This document shows positions 5,942 to 12,616 of a stretch of DNA of 15,715 nt, one piece after another (the stretch's first letter is position 1; every line of letters begins with the position of its first letter). A model generated the notes under the pieces. That model had not been told where the DNA came from, made no database searches, and saw only the letters and a list, made by a program, of their open reading frames with translations. Made by a program: the position numbers and the translations under genes. This DNA is from Bacteroidetes bacterium UBA4009 (GTDB lineage Bacteria > Bacteroidota > Bacteroidia > NS11-12g > UBA9320): positions 1 through 15,715 of the forward strand of contig DGBH01000093.1 in the NCBI GenBank assembly GCA_002384205.1, given 5' to 3'.

Positions 5942-6430
5942 ATGATTACAAATTATTTATCACCAATATCATTTAAAGTCATTGTAGATAGGCTTCCGAG
6001 TGTTGAATTCTATACTCAAAGAGTAAATTTGCCTCAGTTGAGCATGGTGGCACCTCAACAGGCTTCTCCTATCCATAACATCTTTCAGACACCAGACCGC
6101 ATAGATTATTCTGATCTCGATCTGTCCTTTATAGTAGATGAGAATATGACAAACTATGAAGAAATTTTGAGATGGATGGAAGGGATGGGAACTCCTCAAT
6201 CTTCAAATCAACGAGCTGCCCTTGTATCCAGCAAACACGGAGAAAGATCTGATATTTCAATTATTATAGAAAGTAGTTCTAGAAATTCAAATCTTAATTT
6301 TACTTTTACTGAGTGCTTCCCAACTTCTTTGAGCGGTGTAGCCCTCGATGTTACTAACTCCGACATAATTTACCCTGAATGTACCGTTACCTTTAGATAT
6401 ACTAATATGGTGTTTGAAAAAATTAGTTGA
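5942..6430 (+). CDS. Tail-tube/baseplate-like virion structural protein
   Basis: The 162-aa protein opens with N-Y-L-S-P-I-S-F-K-V-I-V-D-R-L-P. It continues with V-E-F-Y-T-Q-R-V-N-L-P, a D-L-S-F-I-V-D-E-N-M strand, a short helix Y-E-E-I-L-R-W-M-E-G-M, and a C-terminal V-T-F-R-Y-T-N-M-V-F-E. This pattern recalls the gp19-like tail-tube fold family in T4-type marine phages, although the exact role (tube, tube initiator or baseplate part) is not certain. AGGAAA lies before ATG 5942. A TATAAATA box 38 bases upstream fits late expression. It is the only clear virion gene here, lodged between early replication operons. Confidence 0.6.
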   Translation: MITNYLSPISFKVIVDRLPSVEFYTQRVNLPQLSMVAPQQASPIHNIFQTPDRIDYSDLDLSFIVDENMTNYEEILRWMEGMGTPQSSNQRAALVSSKHGERSDISIIIESSSRNSNLNFTFTECFPTSLSGVALDVTNSDIIYPECTVTFRYTNMVFEKIS

Positions 6431-6455
6431 CATTCGCTTCAATATGTGATAGAAT
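6427..6455 (+). promoter_or_regulatory. Host-type promoter of uvsY
   Basis: TTGACA (6427-6432) overlaps the TGA stop of the structural gene. After 17 bases comes TAGAAT (6450-6455), with TGTGA before it. It would supply uvsY early, independently of the late promoter used by its upstream neighbour. Confidence 0.8.
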
Positions 6456-6492
6456 AAGAATGTAAACACCTGCAAACTAAAAAGGTTATATT

Positions 6493-6930
6493 ATGAGCGT
6501 TGAAGATATAAGCGACATCTGGGCTAAAGATGCCACAATCGATGACACAAACTTAGCGCAAGCTGCTAAAAGAATTCCAGAATTACATAACAAATATTAC
6601 ACTATGTATTATAAGGAAGCTTTAAAAGTAAAGAAGCTTCGCTATGACTATAAAGAACTTGAGCTTGCTAAACGTGAGTGGCTCGACGGTTCAATGGCTG
6701 AAGAAGATCTTAAAGATCACGGATGGAAGCCAAATCCTAAAAAAATCATTCGTCAAGACCTTGATAAATGGATTCAAGCAGATAAAGATATTATTCGCTT
6801 AAGTCTTAGAATCGATTATCATTCAGCTAACGCAGATTATCTTGAAGATATCATCAAAACAATACACTCAAGAAACTTTATTATAAAGTCTATGATTGAT
6901 GTACTCAAATTCCAGCACGGAGAATACTAG
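6493..6930 (+). CDS. uvsY: UvsY recombination mediator
   Basis: The 145-aa protein (T4 UvsY is 137 aa) is charged and helical. The C-terminal helix, with S-R-N-F-I-I-K-S-M-I-D-V-L-K-F-Q, aligns with the matching T4 segment (S-R-G-F-A-I-K-H-I-Q-D-M-R-A-F). The A-D-K-D-I-I-R-L-S-L-R-I-D-Y-H block recalls T4 A-D-K-D-V-L-K-V-D-T-S-L-Q-Y. UvsY loads the UvsX recombinase onto gp32-coated single-stranded DNA. The recombinase gene is not in this window. AAAAGGT lies before the ATG. Its position directly before uvsW matches the T4 order. Confidence 0.88.
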   Translation: MSVEDISDIWAKDATIDDTNLAQAAKRIPELHNKYYTMYYKEALKVKKLRYDYKELELAKREWLDGSMAEEDLKDHGWKPNPKKIIRQDLDKWIQADKDIIRLSLRIDYHSANADYLEDIIKTIHSRNFIIKSMIDVLKFQHGEY

Positions 6931-6943
6931 GCATCGAAAACGA

Positions 6944-6973
6944 CTATGCTACTCTATATAAATAGTAGTATAG
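6944..6973. repeat. 10-bp inverted repeat enclosing the uvsW late-promoter box
   Basis: CTATGCTACT (6944-6953) pairs with AGTAGTATAG (6964-6973) over ten positions, nine Watson-Crick and one G-T, around a ten-base loop containing most of TATAAATA. Transcripts reading through from uvsY would form this hairpin, whereas a late transcript starting near 6970 would lack its 5' arm. No T run follows, so it is not a typical terminator. Confidence 0.6.
6957..6964 (+). promoter_or_regulatory. T4-late-type promoter of uvsW
   Basis: An exact TATAAATA lies 35 bases before the uvsW ATG, downstream of the uvsY stop. T4 uvsW is known to be expressed late from its own late promoter although uvsY is earlier, so the location is what conserved regulation predicts. 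AAGGT (6986-6990) is the ribosome site. Confidence 0.65.
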
Positions 6974-6999
6974 ATTATAATGAATAAGGTGCCTTAGTT

Positions 7000-8493
7000 A
7001 TGTCAGATGTGATTAATGTTGAAGTAAAGAATGCTGTACATTTAATTGTACGATCAGATCCTGGTGTTGCTATGGAGCTGAGTGAATACTTTAGTTTCAA
7101 ACCTTCAGGATATCAGTTTTCTCCGGCTTACAAGAATCGTATGTGGGATGGAGTAATTCGTTTATTCCAACCTATGAGACCTGTTCTATATGTTGGCTTG
7201 TTCCATCGCCTTAAAAAATTCTGTGAAGATCGCGATTATGAGTTAAGAGCTCCTGATCACATGATGAATGGTGAACCTACACCAGATGATTACGGTTATC
7301 AATTAGCTAAAGAAGTTAATTGTCCTTTCGAACCACGCGATTATCAAAATCAATATGTCGTAGATGCTATTAGAGACAGCCGTTCTTTATCTCTATCTCC
7401 AACATCCTCAGGTAAATCGTTAATCATTTATTTGATTCAGCAACATTACTTTCGAGCTTTTGAACATCGTACTCTTATTATTGTACCTACTATTTCATTA
7501 GTACATCAGATGGCTGGTGACTTTGCAGACTATGGGTGTGATCCATCATTGATCTATAAGATTCAAGGTGGTGTTGATAAAAACACAAATCATCCTATCG
7601 TTATCTCAACTTGGCAGTCACTGATGAAAGTCAGCAAAGATTGGTTCAGCCAATTTAAAGTTGTGCTTGGTGATGAAGCTCATTTATTCCAAGCTAAATC
7701 ACTTCAGAAGATTATGGAAGGTCTTGATGAATGTTACTATAGACACGGTTTCACTGGTACTTTGAAATCAGAAGAAAGTAAAACACACCGTCTTGTTCTA
7801 GAGGGTTGCTTTGGTTCTGTGCGTAAGCACGTTACTACTAAAGATCTTATGGATGCTGGAACTGTTGCAGACTTTAATATTAAAGCAATTGTCCTATCAC
7901 ATAGCAAAGAAAATCGTAAGATATTCCACACCGAATTCAAAAAAATCAAAGAAGCTCAAAAGCGCTATCCTGCTGAACGTGAATATCTTGTAAATAGTCA
8001 AAAAAGAAATATGTTTATTAGAAACTTGTTATGGTCTTTAGAAGGTCAGAATAATTTGGTCTTATTTGATCTTGTTGAAAAGCATGGTAAGATTCTTGAG
8101 CCAATGCTTAAGAAAGAAGGCCGTGAATTGCACTTTATCTATGGTGGAGTAAGCGGTGACGAGCGCGAACGTATTAGACATTTAGTTGAAAATGATCCTA
8201 TCAAACAACATGATATTCTTGCTTCTTTTGGTACGTTCTCAACTGGTGTAAATCTTAAACGTTTGGATAATGTTATCTTTGCTTCTGGTTCTAAATCTGA
8301 AGTAAAAGTTCTTCAGTCTATTGGTAGAACATTGCGTAAAGGTAACGGGTCAGACAAAGCAACACTGTATGATATTGCCGATGATCTATCGCATGGCTCG
8401 TTCGAAAATTACACTCTCCAGCATTTCAAGAAACGTATTGAGATCTATGGTACAGAGCAATTTCAGTTTAAGGTATACACAGTTGATATTTAA
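7000..8493 (+). CDS. uvsW: UvsW ATP-dependent DNA/RNA helicase
   Basis: The 497-aa protein (T4 UvsW is 503 aa) is an SF2 helicase. In order it has an N-terminal dsRBD-like region, E-P-R-D-Y-Q (Q-motif-like, 111-116), Walker A S-P-T-S-S-G-K-S (133-140), motif Ia I-V-P-T (161-164), D-E-A-H (225-228), motif III-like T-G-T (252-254) and motif VI Q-S-I-G-R-T-L-R-K-G (439-448). UvsW unwinds branched DNA and R-loops, shifting replication from origin-dependent to recombination-dependent initiation. It probably uses the late box at 6957. The stop is followed by the structured noncoding region. Confidence 0.95.
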   Translation: MSDVINVEVKNAVHLIVRSDPGVAMELSEYFSFKPSGYQFSPAYKNRMWDGVIRLFQPMRPVLYVGLFHRLKKFCEDRDYELRAPDHMMNGEPTPDDYGYQLAKEVNCPFEPRDYQNQYVVDAIRDSRSLSLSPTSSGKSLIIYLIQQHYFRAFEHRTLIIVPTISLVHQMAGDFADYGCDPSLIYKIQGGVDKNTNHPIVISTWQSLMKVSKDWFSQFKVVLGDEAHLFQAKSLQKIMEGLDECYYRHGFTGTLKSEESKTHRLVLEGCFGSVRKHVTTKDLMDAGTVADFNIKAIVLSHSKENRKIFHTEFKKIKEAQKRYPAEREYLVNSQKRNMFIRNLLWSLEGQNNLVLFDLVEKHGKILEPMLKKEGRELHFIYGGVSGDERERIRHLVENDPIKQHDILASFGTFSTGVNLKRLDNVIFASGSKSEVKVLQSIGRTLRKGNGSDKATLYDIADDLSHGSFENYTLQHFKKRIEIYGTEQFQFKVYTVDI

Positions 8494-8496
8494 ATT

Positions 8497-8509
8497 TCCG
8501 CTGCGCGGA
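8497..8509. other. Short GC-rich hairpin after uvsW
   Basis: TCCGC and GCGGA form a 5-bp stem around TGC, three bases after the uvsW stop. No T run follows on the plus strand. On the minus strand it is followed by AATTTAAAT, so it could be a weak end point for leftward transcripts. Confidence 0.4.
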
Positions 8510-8521
8510 GTGACTAGTCAC
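8510..8521. repeat. 12-nt perfect palindrome GTGACTAGTCAC
   Basis: The palindrome lies at the left edge of the first 35-nt direct repeat and overlaps it by eight bases. It could be an operator for a dimeric DNA-binding protein, but no ligand is implied by the sequence. Confidence 0.5.
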
Positions 8522-8548
8522 GATACTGAGATCTGGTATAACAGATTA
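8514..8548 (+). repeat. 35-nt direct repeat, copy A (promoter-like or hairpin-forming)
   Basis: It matches copy B (8624-8658) at 32 of 35 positions, and all three differences are transitions. It contains TGGTATAAC (extended -10-like, 8535-8542... core TATAAC 8537-8542) with TAGTCA 16 bases upstream. As plus-strand RNA, ATACTG/TGGTAT can pair around a five-base loop. Confidence 0.75.
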
Positions 8549-8550
8549 AA

Positions 8551-8622
8551 GGCAACGATCTTTTCCATTAGTGTGAAAAGAGAAGGAATCGAGCAAGAAA
8601 GGAATAGATCGTTGCCATTTTT
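8551..8622 (+). ncRNA. Long stem-loop followed by T5: candidate small RNA or terminator
   Basis: GGCAACGATC (8551-8560) pairs perfectly with GATCGTTGCC (8607-8616). Pairing continues as TTTTCC/GGAATA with one mismatch, giving a stem of about 16 positions around a 34-base purine-rich loop, then ATTTTT. The layout suits an intrinsic terminator for rightward transcription or a self-terminated RNA of about 72 nt. The promoter-like repeat A ends directly before it. Nothing in it looks like a gene; frames crossing it lack ribosome sites. Confidence 0.45.
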
Positions 8623-8623
8623 G

Positions 8624-8658
8624 CTAGTCATGATACTGGGATCTAGTATAACAGATTA
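8624..8658 (+). repeat. 35-nt direct repeat, copy B
   Basis: This is the partner of copy A, 110 nt downstream. The G-to-A change turns a T-G wobble of the predicted hairpin into T-A, so pairing is kept on the plus strand. TATAAC (8647-8652) is retained. Confidence 0.75.
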
Positions 8659-8693
8659 GTTGTTTCTTAGTATTGTTTAAAGGACATAATCCT

Positions 8694-8721
8694 ATTATAC
8701 ACGGTTTCCAGAAGTTGTCAA
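8694..8721 (-). promoter_or_regulatory. Consensus promoter pointing into the noncoding region
   Basis: TTGACA (8716-8721), 16 bases and TATAAT (8694-8699) lie on the minus strand, with both hexamers perfect. The -35 box sits in AAATAACTGTTGACA (8716-8730). Transcription would start near 8687 and run leftward through both repeats and the stem-loop towards the 3' end of uvsW, antisense to it. No gene with a ribosome site lies in front of it. Confidence 0.8.
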
Positions 8722-8765
8722 CAGTTATTTTCACAAAAATTAAAATAATTTTATAAACAAACTGG

Positions 8766-8794
8766 TTGACAGTGGCGTGTAATTGTGTTATTAT
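8766..8794 (+). promoter_or_regulatory. Promoter of gene 55
   Basis: TTGACA (8766-8771), 17 bases and TATTAT (8789-8794), preceded by TGT (extended -10), lie on the plus strand. TGTTATTAT is also the -10 of the gene 43 promoter and of the last promoter in the window. A full AAGGAGGT ribosome site (8811-8818) follows, nine bases before the ATG. Confidence 0.85.
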
Positions 8795-8827
8795 AATAAT
8801 AAATCAAACTAAGGAGGTTATTTTTCA

Positions 8828-9388
8828 ATGGTAAAAAGACGTGCCACACGAAATTACGTAAACAATCCAGACCTGCTAGCAGCCCTAATCGAGTATAAGA
8901 GACTATCTCGTGAAGCAGAAGATGCAGGCGATGACAGACCAAGAGTCCCAGATTATATTGGCACTTGCATCTATCAGATTGCTACGCGATTAGCAACCAA
9001 ACCAAACTTTTCAGGTTACTCTTATAAAGAAGATATGATATCAGACGGTATTGAGAATTGTCTCCTTTATATTATGAACTTTAACGAAGAGAAATCTCAG
9101 AATCCTTTTGCATACTTTACACAAATTATATGGTACGCGTTCTTACGTAGGATTGCTAAAGAAAAGAAGCAAATGTACATTCGTTTTAAATCTTCTCAGC
9201 ATATGATTGCTACTGGTGGTACATACACTGGCGATGGTCAAGATATACATTTGAATACTGCTGCAGATTATATGAACGATTTTGTAAGAGATTTTGAAGA
9301 TAAACTTGCTAAAGACAAAGCTAAGAAAAAAGAAACTGAAGCTCTTAAAAAGGCAGAAGCTGATGAAGCTGATGGAGACGACACTTGA
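8828..9388 (+). CDS. 55: Late-transcription sigma factor gp55
   Basis: The 186-aa protein (T4 gp55 is 185 aa) has the compact sigma region 2-like core at about 67-115. There Y-K-E-D-M-I-S-D-G-I-E-N-C-L is followed by F-A-Y-F-T-Q-I-I-W-Y-A-F-L-R-R-I, the part that recognises the late -10 box and grips the polymerase beta' clamp helices. It redirects host polymerase to TATAAATA promoters, and three such boxes face plus-strand genes here. In T4 the extreme C terminus is a hydrophobic/acidic hook for the gp45 clamp. Here the end (K-K-K-E-T to D-G-D-D-T) is Lys/Ala then acidic, and the nearest aromatic-acidic stretch is D-F-V-R-D-F-E-D-K-L (151-160). A strong ribosome site supports the start. Confidence 0.93.
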   Translation: MVKRRATRNYVNNPDLLAALIEYKRLSREAEDAGDDRPRVPDYIGTCIYQIATRLATKPNFSGYSYKEDMISDGIENCLLYIMNFNEEKSQNPFAYFTQIIWYAFLRRIAKEKKQMYIRFKSSQHMIATGGTYTGDGQDIHLNTAADYMNDFVRDFEDKLAKDKAKKKETEALKKAEADEADGDDT

Positions 9389-10446
9389 AAATAGCGATTG
9401 TAACTGATATGCATATTGGCGTTCGCGGTGATTCTAAGATATTTCTAGATCACCAAGAACGTTTCTTTTCTGAAGTATTCTTTCCATACATTGATGAACA
9501 TGATATTAAAATTATTTTTGATCTTGGTGACACATTTGATCGTCGTAAGTTTATTAACTATGTTTCTCTTGAGCGTGGTAAGAAGTTCTTCTTTGATCAA
9601 ATCGCGTCTAGAGGAATTGAGTACCATGCTCTAGTTGGTAATCATACTACATATTATACAAATACTAATGAAGTAAACTCTATGGATTTACTTTTGCGAG
9701 AATATTCTAACTTTAATATTTACGAAAATGAGTGTAAAGAACTTCAGCTTGGGTCTACTAAGTTTCTGATGGTTCCTTGGATTAATAATAGTAACTATAA
9801 AGATATGTTAGAAAAAATCCACGAATCAGATGCACAGCTGTGTATGGGTCACTTCTCTATTCAGGGATTTGAAATGGATAAAGGCCACCTTTGCGATCAT
9901 GGTCTAACACGAGATGTCTTCACTAACTTCGAAGCAGTATATTCAGGCCATTTTCATCATCCTTCTACATATAACAATATTTCATACCTTGGATCTCCTT
10001 ATGAGATGACATGGTCTGATTATCAAGGTAAGCGTGGCTTCCGTGTTCTAGATACAGAAACTCGCGAGCTAGAATGGATTCTGAATCCTAACATAATCTT
10101 TTATAAAATCGAATATGATGATGCTGATATGACTATTGACGATATTGCTAATTTAGACGTAAGCAATCTTAAAGATACTTTTATAAAAGTTATTGTTAAG
10201 AATAGAACAAACCCTTACATCTACGATCTGTTTTTGAATAAACTAACTGATGCCGGCGCAGCAGATGTTAAGTCTATAGAAGATTCTCTTAGCTTAGAAT
10301 CTGAAGGACTTGACGAAATGTTAGATGAAACTAAAGATACTAAAGACATCTTGCACGACTACATCAACGCGCTAGAAACAAAAGTTGACAAAATTCAAAT
10401 TAAACGATTAATTGATGAACTGTATATTGAGGCACAGAATATATAA
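9385..10446 (+). CDS. 47: Recombination endonuclease subunit gp47 (Mre11-like)
   Basis: The 353-aa protein (T4 gp47 is 339 aa) has the calcineurin-like phosphoesterase motifs in order: D-M-H (Asp8, His10), G-D-T-F-D-R (48-53), G-N-H (85-87), M-G-H-F (His156) and S-G-H-F-H (His189, His191). These bind two metal ions for nuclease action. With gp46 it forms the T4 Mre11/Rad50 complex that resects DNA ends for recombination and degrades host DNA. The start is TTG (9385-9387), overlapping the gene 55 stop as TTGA, with GGAG (9374-9377) seven bases before it. The first residues M-K-I-A-I-V-T-D are exactly those expected, so an alternative start is unlikely. Confidence 0.95.
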   Translation: MKIAIVTDMHIGVRGDSKIFLDHQERFFSEVFFPYIDEHDIKIIFDLGDTFDRRKFINYVSLERGKKFFFDQIASRGIEYHALVGNHTTYYTNTNEVNSMDLLLREYSNFNIYENECKELQLGSTKFLMVPWINNSNYKDMLEKIHESDAQLCMGHFSIQGFEMDKGHLCDHGLTRDVFTNFEAVYSGHFHHPSTYNNISYLGSPYEMTWSDYQGKRGFRVLDTETRELEWILNPNIIFYKIEYDDADMTIDDIANLDVSNLKDTFIKVIVKNRTNPYIYDLFLNKLTDAGAADVKSIEDSLSLESEGLDEMLDETKDTKDILHDYINALETKVDKIQIKRLIDELYIEAQNI

Positions 10447-12158
10447 TGAAAATCCATTTTAAGAAAATTCGATACAAGAATGTATTATCATCTGGTAATG
10501 TTTTTACTGAAATACTTTTTGACAAAAGCAAGACTACTCTGATCAGTGGTTCTAATGGAAGCGGCAAGTCAACCTTGTTAGATGCTATTACGTTTGCATT
10601 ATACGGCAAAGCTTTCCGCAAAATCAATAAGCCACAGCTTATAAACTCTATTAACCAAAAAGAGCTTGAAGTAGAAATTGATTTTAACATTGGTACAAAA
10701 CAATATCGAATTAGACGCGGGCTAAGACCAAACTACTTTGAAATTAGCTTAAACGGTGTTTTAGTAAACCAAGATGCGGCAGTACGTGATTATCAAACTT
10801 ATCTTGAGATGAACATTCTTAAACTAAACTATAAATCGTTTACACAGATTGTAATTCTTGGTAGTGCTACATATGTACCATTTATGGAACTTCCTGCGCA
10901 TGGTCGTCGTGAAATCATCGAGGATCTTCTTGATATTCAAGTCTTTAGTACTATGAACACTTTGTTGAAAGATAAAATTAGTTCTAATAAAGAAAGTATT
11001 AACGAGAATTCTTATCAGAAAGATTTGATTGAAACTCGTATAGACTCTGCTAAAGAGCATAACGATTCTATTCGTAAGATTCGTGAAGATGAAGCTGAGA
11101 AGATTCGTGAAAAGATGTCTGCTCACATTAAAGATATCGAATCAGCAAAAGCTATTATGGATATTCAGAATGATATTCTTGAAATATGTTTAGACGATAT
11201 TAAAGATAAAGCTGACATGAAAGCCAAGTCGGAAAAAGCTAAATCGCTGCGCCGTGATATCGAAAGCCAAGTGCGTTCACACGAAAAAGAGTTATCATTC
11301 TATAAAGATCATGATGATTGTCCTACGTGTAAACAAGGTATTGAGCATGATTTCAAAGTTGGTATTATTACTGAGAAAGATAAGAAAGTAACTGAACTGT
11401 GTACTGGTCTTGAGAAATTAGCTCTAAAAGCTAAGGAATATGACGATCGTCTTGAGTCTATTTCTAGTATTGAAGATCAAATGAGAACTATTAATCTTAC
11501 TATCGGTGATCAACGTGCAACAATCAAAGTTGCTAAGAATGCTCTAATGTCTTATAAGAACGAGTTGACCGCGGCAGAAGAAGAAGTCGAAGCAGTTGAT
11601 ATGAGTAAGCTTGATGATTACCACAATACTCTACAAGACATTGAATCTCGACAAACAGAACTGTTCAATGAAAAAGAAGTTATCAGTGTTACTGGCGCAA
11701 TGCTTAAAGATGGTGGCATCAAAGCTAGAATCATTAAACAATACGTTCCAGTAATGAATAAACTGATTAACAAGTATTTGCAAGCTTTTGACTTGTTTGT
11801 TGATTTTCAGCTTGACGAAAACTTTAACGAAATAATCAAATCTCGTTTCCGTGATACTTTTTCCTATGCTTCATTCTCTGAAGGCGAAAAGCTTCGTATC
11901 ACACTCGCTATTATGTTAGCATGGCGGTCAGTAGCAAAACTTCGTAATTCTGTATCAACTAACTTACTTATTCTAGACGAGACTCTAGATGGGGCGTTAG
12001 ATGGTGTAGGTATTGAAATGTTGATTGAAACACTTCACAATTTAAATTCAGATGATAATATCTTTGTTATCTCCCACCGTGGACATCAGTTTGGTGATAA
12101 ATTCATGTCTCATATTAAATTCGATAAAGTAAAGAACTTCAGTGAAATAACGACATAG
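10446..12158 (+). CDS. 46: Recombination endonuclease subunit gp46 (Rad50-like ATPase)
   Basis: The 570-aa protein (T4 gp46 is 560 aa) is an SMC/Rad50-type ATPase. It has Walker A G-S-N-G-S-G-K-S-T (35-43), two coiled-coil arms (about 175-285 and 300-415), a zinc-hook C-P-T-C (292-295) at their apex, signature S-F-S-E-G-E-K (476-482), Walker B L-L-I-L-D-E-T (507-513) and the H-loop His544. It powers the gp47 nuclease in DNA end processing. Its ATG overlaps the gene 47 stop (TAATG), so translation is probably coupled. All key residues are intact. Confidence 0.96.
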   Translation: MKIHFKKIRYKNVLSSGNVFTEILFDKSKTTLISGSNGSGKSTLLDAITFALYGKAFRKINKPQLINSINQKELEVEIDFNIGTKQYRIRRGLRPNYFEISLNGVLVNQDAAVRDYQTYLEMNILKLNYKSFTQIVILGSATYVPFMELPAHGRREIIEDLLDIQVFSTMNTLLKDKISSNKESINENSYQKDLIETRIDSAKEHNDSIRKIREDEAEKIREKMSAHIKDIESAKAIMDIQNDILEICLDDIKDKADMKAKSEKAKSLRRDIESQVRSHEKELSFYKDHDDCPTCKQGIEHDFKVGIITEKDKKVTELCTGLEKLALKAKEYDDRLESISSIEDQMRTINLTIGDQRATIKVAKNALMSYKNELTAAEEEVEAVDMSKLDDYHNTLQDIESRQTELFNEKEVISVTGAMLKDGGIKARIIKQYVPVMNKLINKYLQAFDLFVDFQLDENFNEIIKSRFRDTFSYASFSEGEKLRITLAIMLAWRSVAKLRNSVSTNLLILDETLDGALDGVGIEMLIETLHNLNSDDNIFVISHRGHQFGDKFMSHIKFDKVKNFSEITT

Positions 12159-12166
12159 AGGATATT

Positions 12167-12607
12167 ATGAGAAAACTGATTAATTTAGATTTAGATAATT
12201 GGAAAAGATATATTCTTAAGGATGATCCTGTCCGGCCTCATTTAGATATGGACTGGCGACTTGAAGATGGCCGCCAAGCTTATGCGCTTGAAGACGAGGA
12301 CGGTAAAATGGCATCTGTAGTATGCGTAGCATTTACTAATGGTATTGCTATAACAGAAGAAGGGTTGGAAAACACTACTAATCCAGATACTGTTATGTTC
12401 TACACAGTTTGGAGCTACAGCAAAAACGCTGGTCGCGATATTATTTTTGCAGCTGCCGGCGCGATCAAGCGTGACTATCCGCACATTAAGAGATTCGTTA
12501 CCTTAAGCCCTCTTACAGACGCTGCAGAAAGATTTCATCTTCGTAACGGTGCAGCGTTTTTAGCAAAAGGTGATCTTTGTCAAAACTTTGAATATACCCA
12601 AATTTAA
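12167..12607 (+). CDS. GNAT-like acetyltransferase-fold protein, function unknown
   Basis: The 146-aa protein has an alpha/beta pattern compatible with the GNAT fold: a G-K-M-A-S-V-V-C-V-A strand (46-55), T-V-M-F-Y-T-V-W-S-Y (75-84), a helix D-I-I-F-A-A-A-G-A-I-K (91-101), then R-F-V-T-L-S-P-L and A-E-R-F-H-L-R-N-G-A (109-129). The last part recalls GNAT C-termini and the T-L-S-P motif of the related malonyl-CoA-decarboxylase-type branch. No classic Q/RxxGxG/A acetyl-CoA loop is clear, so catalytic activity is unproven. A GAGGAT ribosome site overlaps the end of gene 46. It sits between 46 and 43 in the replication operon. Confidence 0.5.
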   Translation: MRKLINLDLDNWKRYILKDDPVRPHLDMDWRLEDGRQAYALEDEDGKMASVVCVAFTNGIAITEEGLENTTNPDTVMFYTVWSYSKNAGRDIIFAAAGAIKRDYPHIKRFVTLSPLTDAAERFHLRNGAAFLAKGDLCQNFEYTQI

Positions 12608-12616
12608 GGAGCAATT

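Noticed and set aside
8518..8631. 37-aa minus-strand frame in front of the leftward promoter
   Set aside because: It has no ribosome site, it spans the stem-loop and parts of both repeats, and the composition looks incidental. A noncoding transcript is the better reading.
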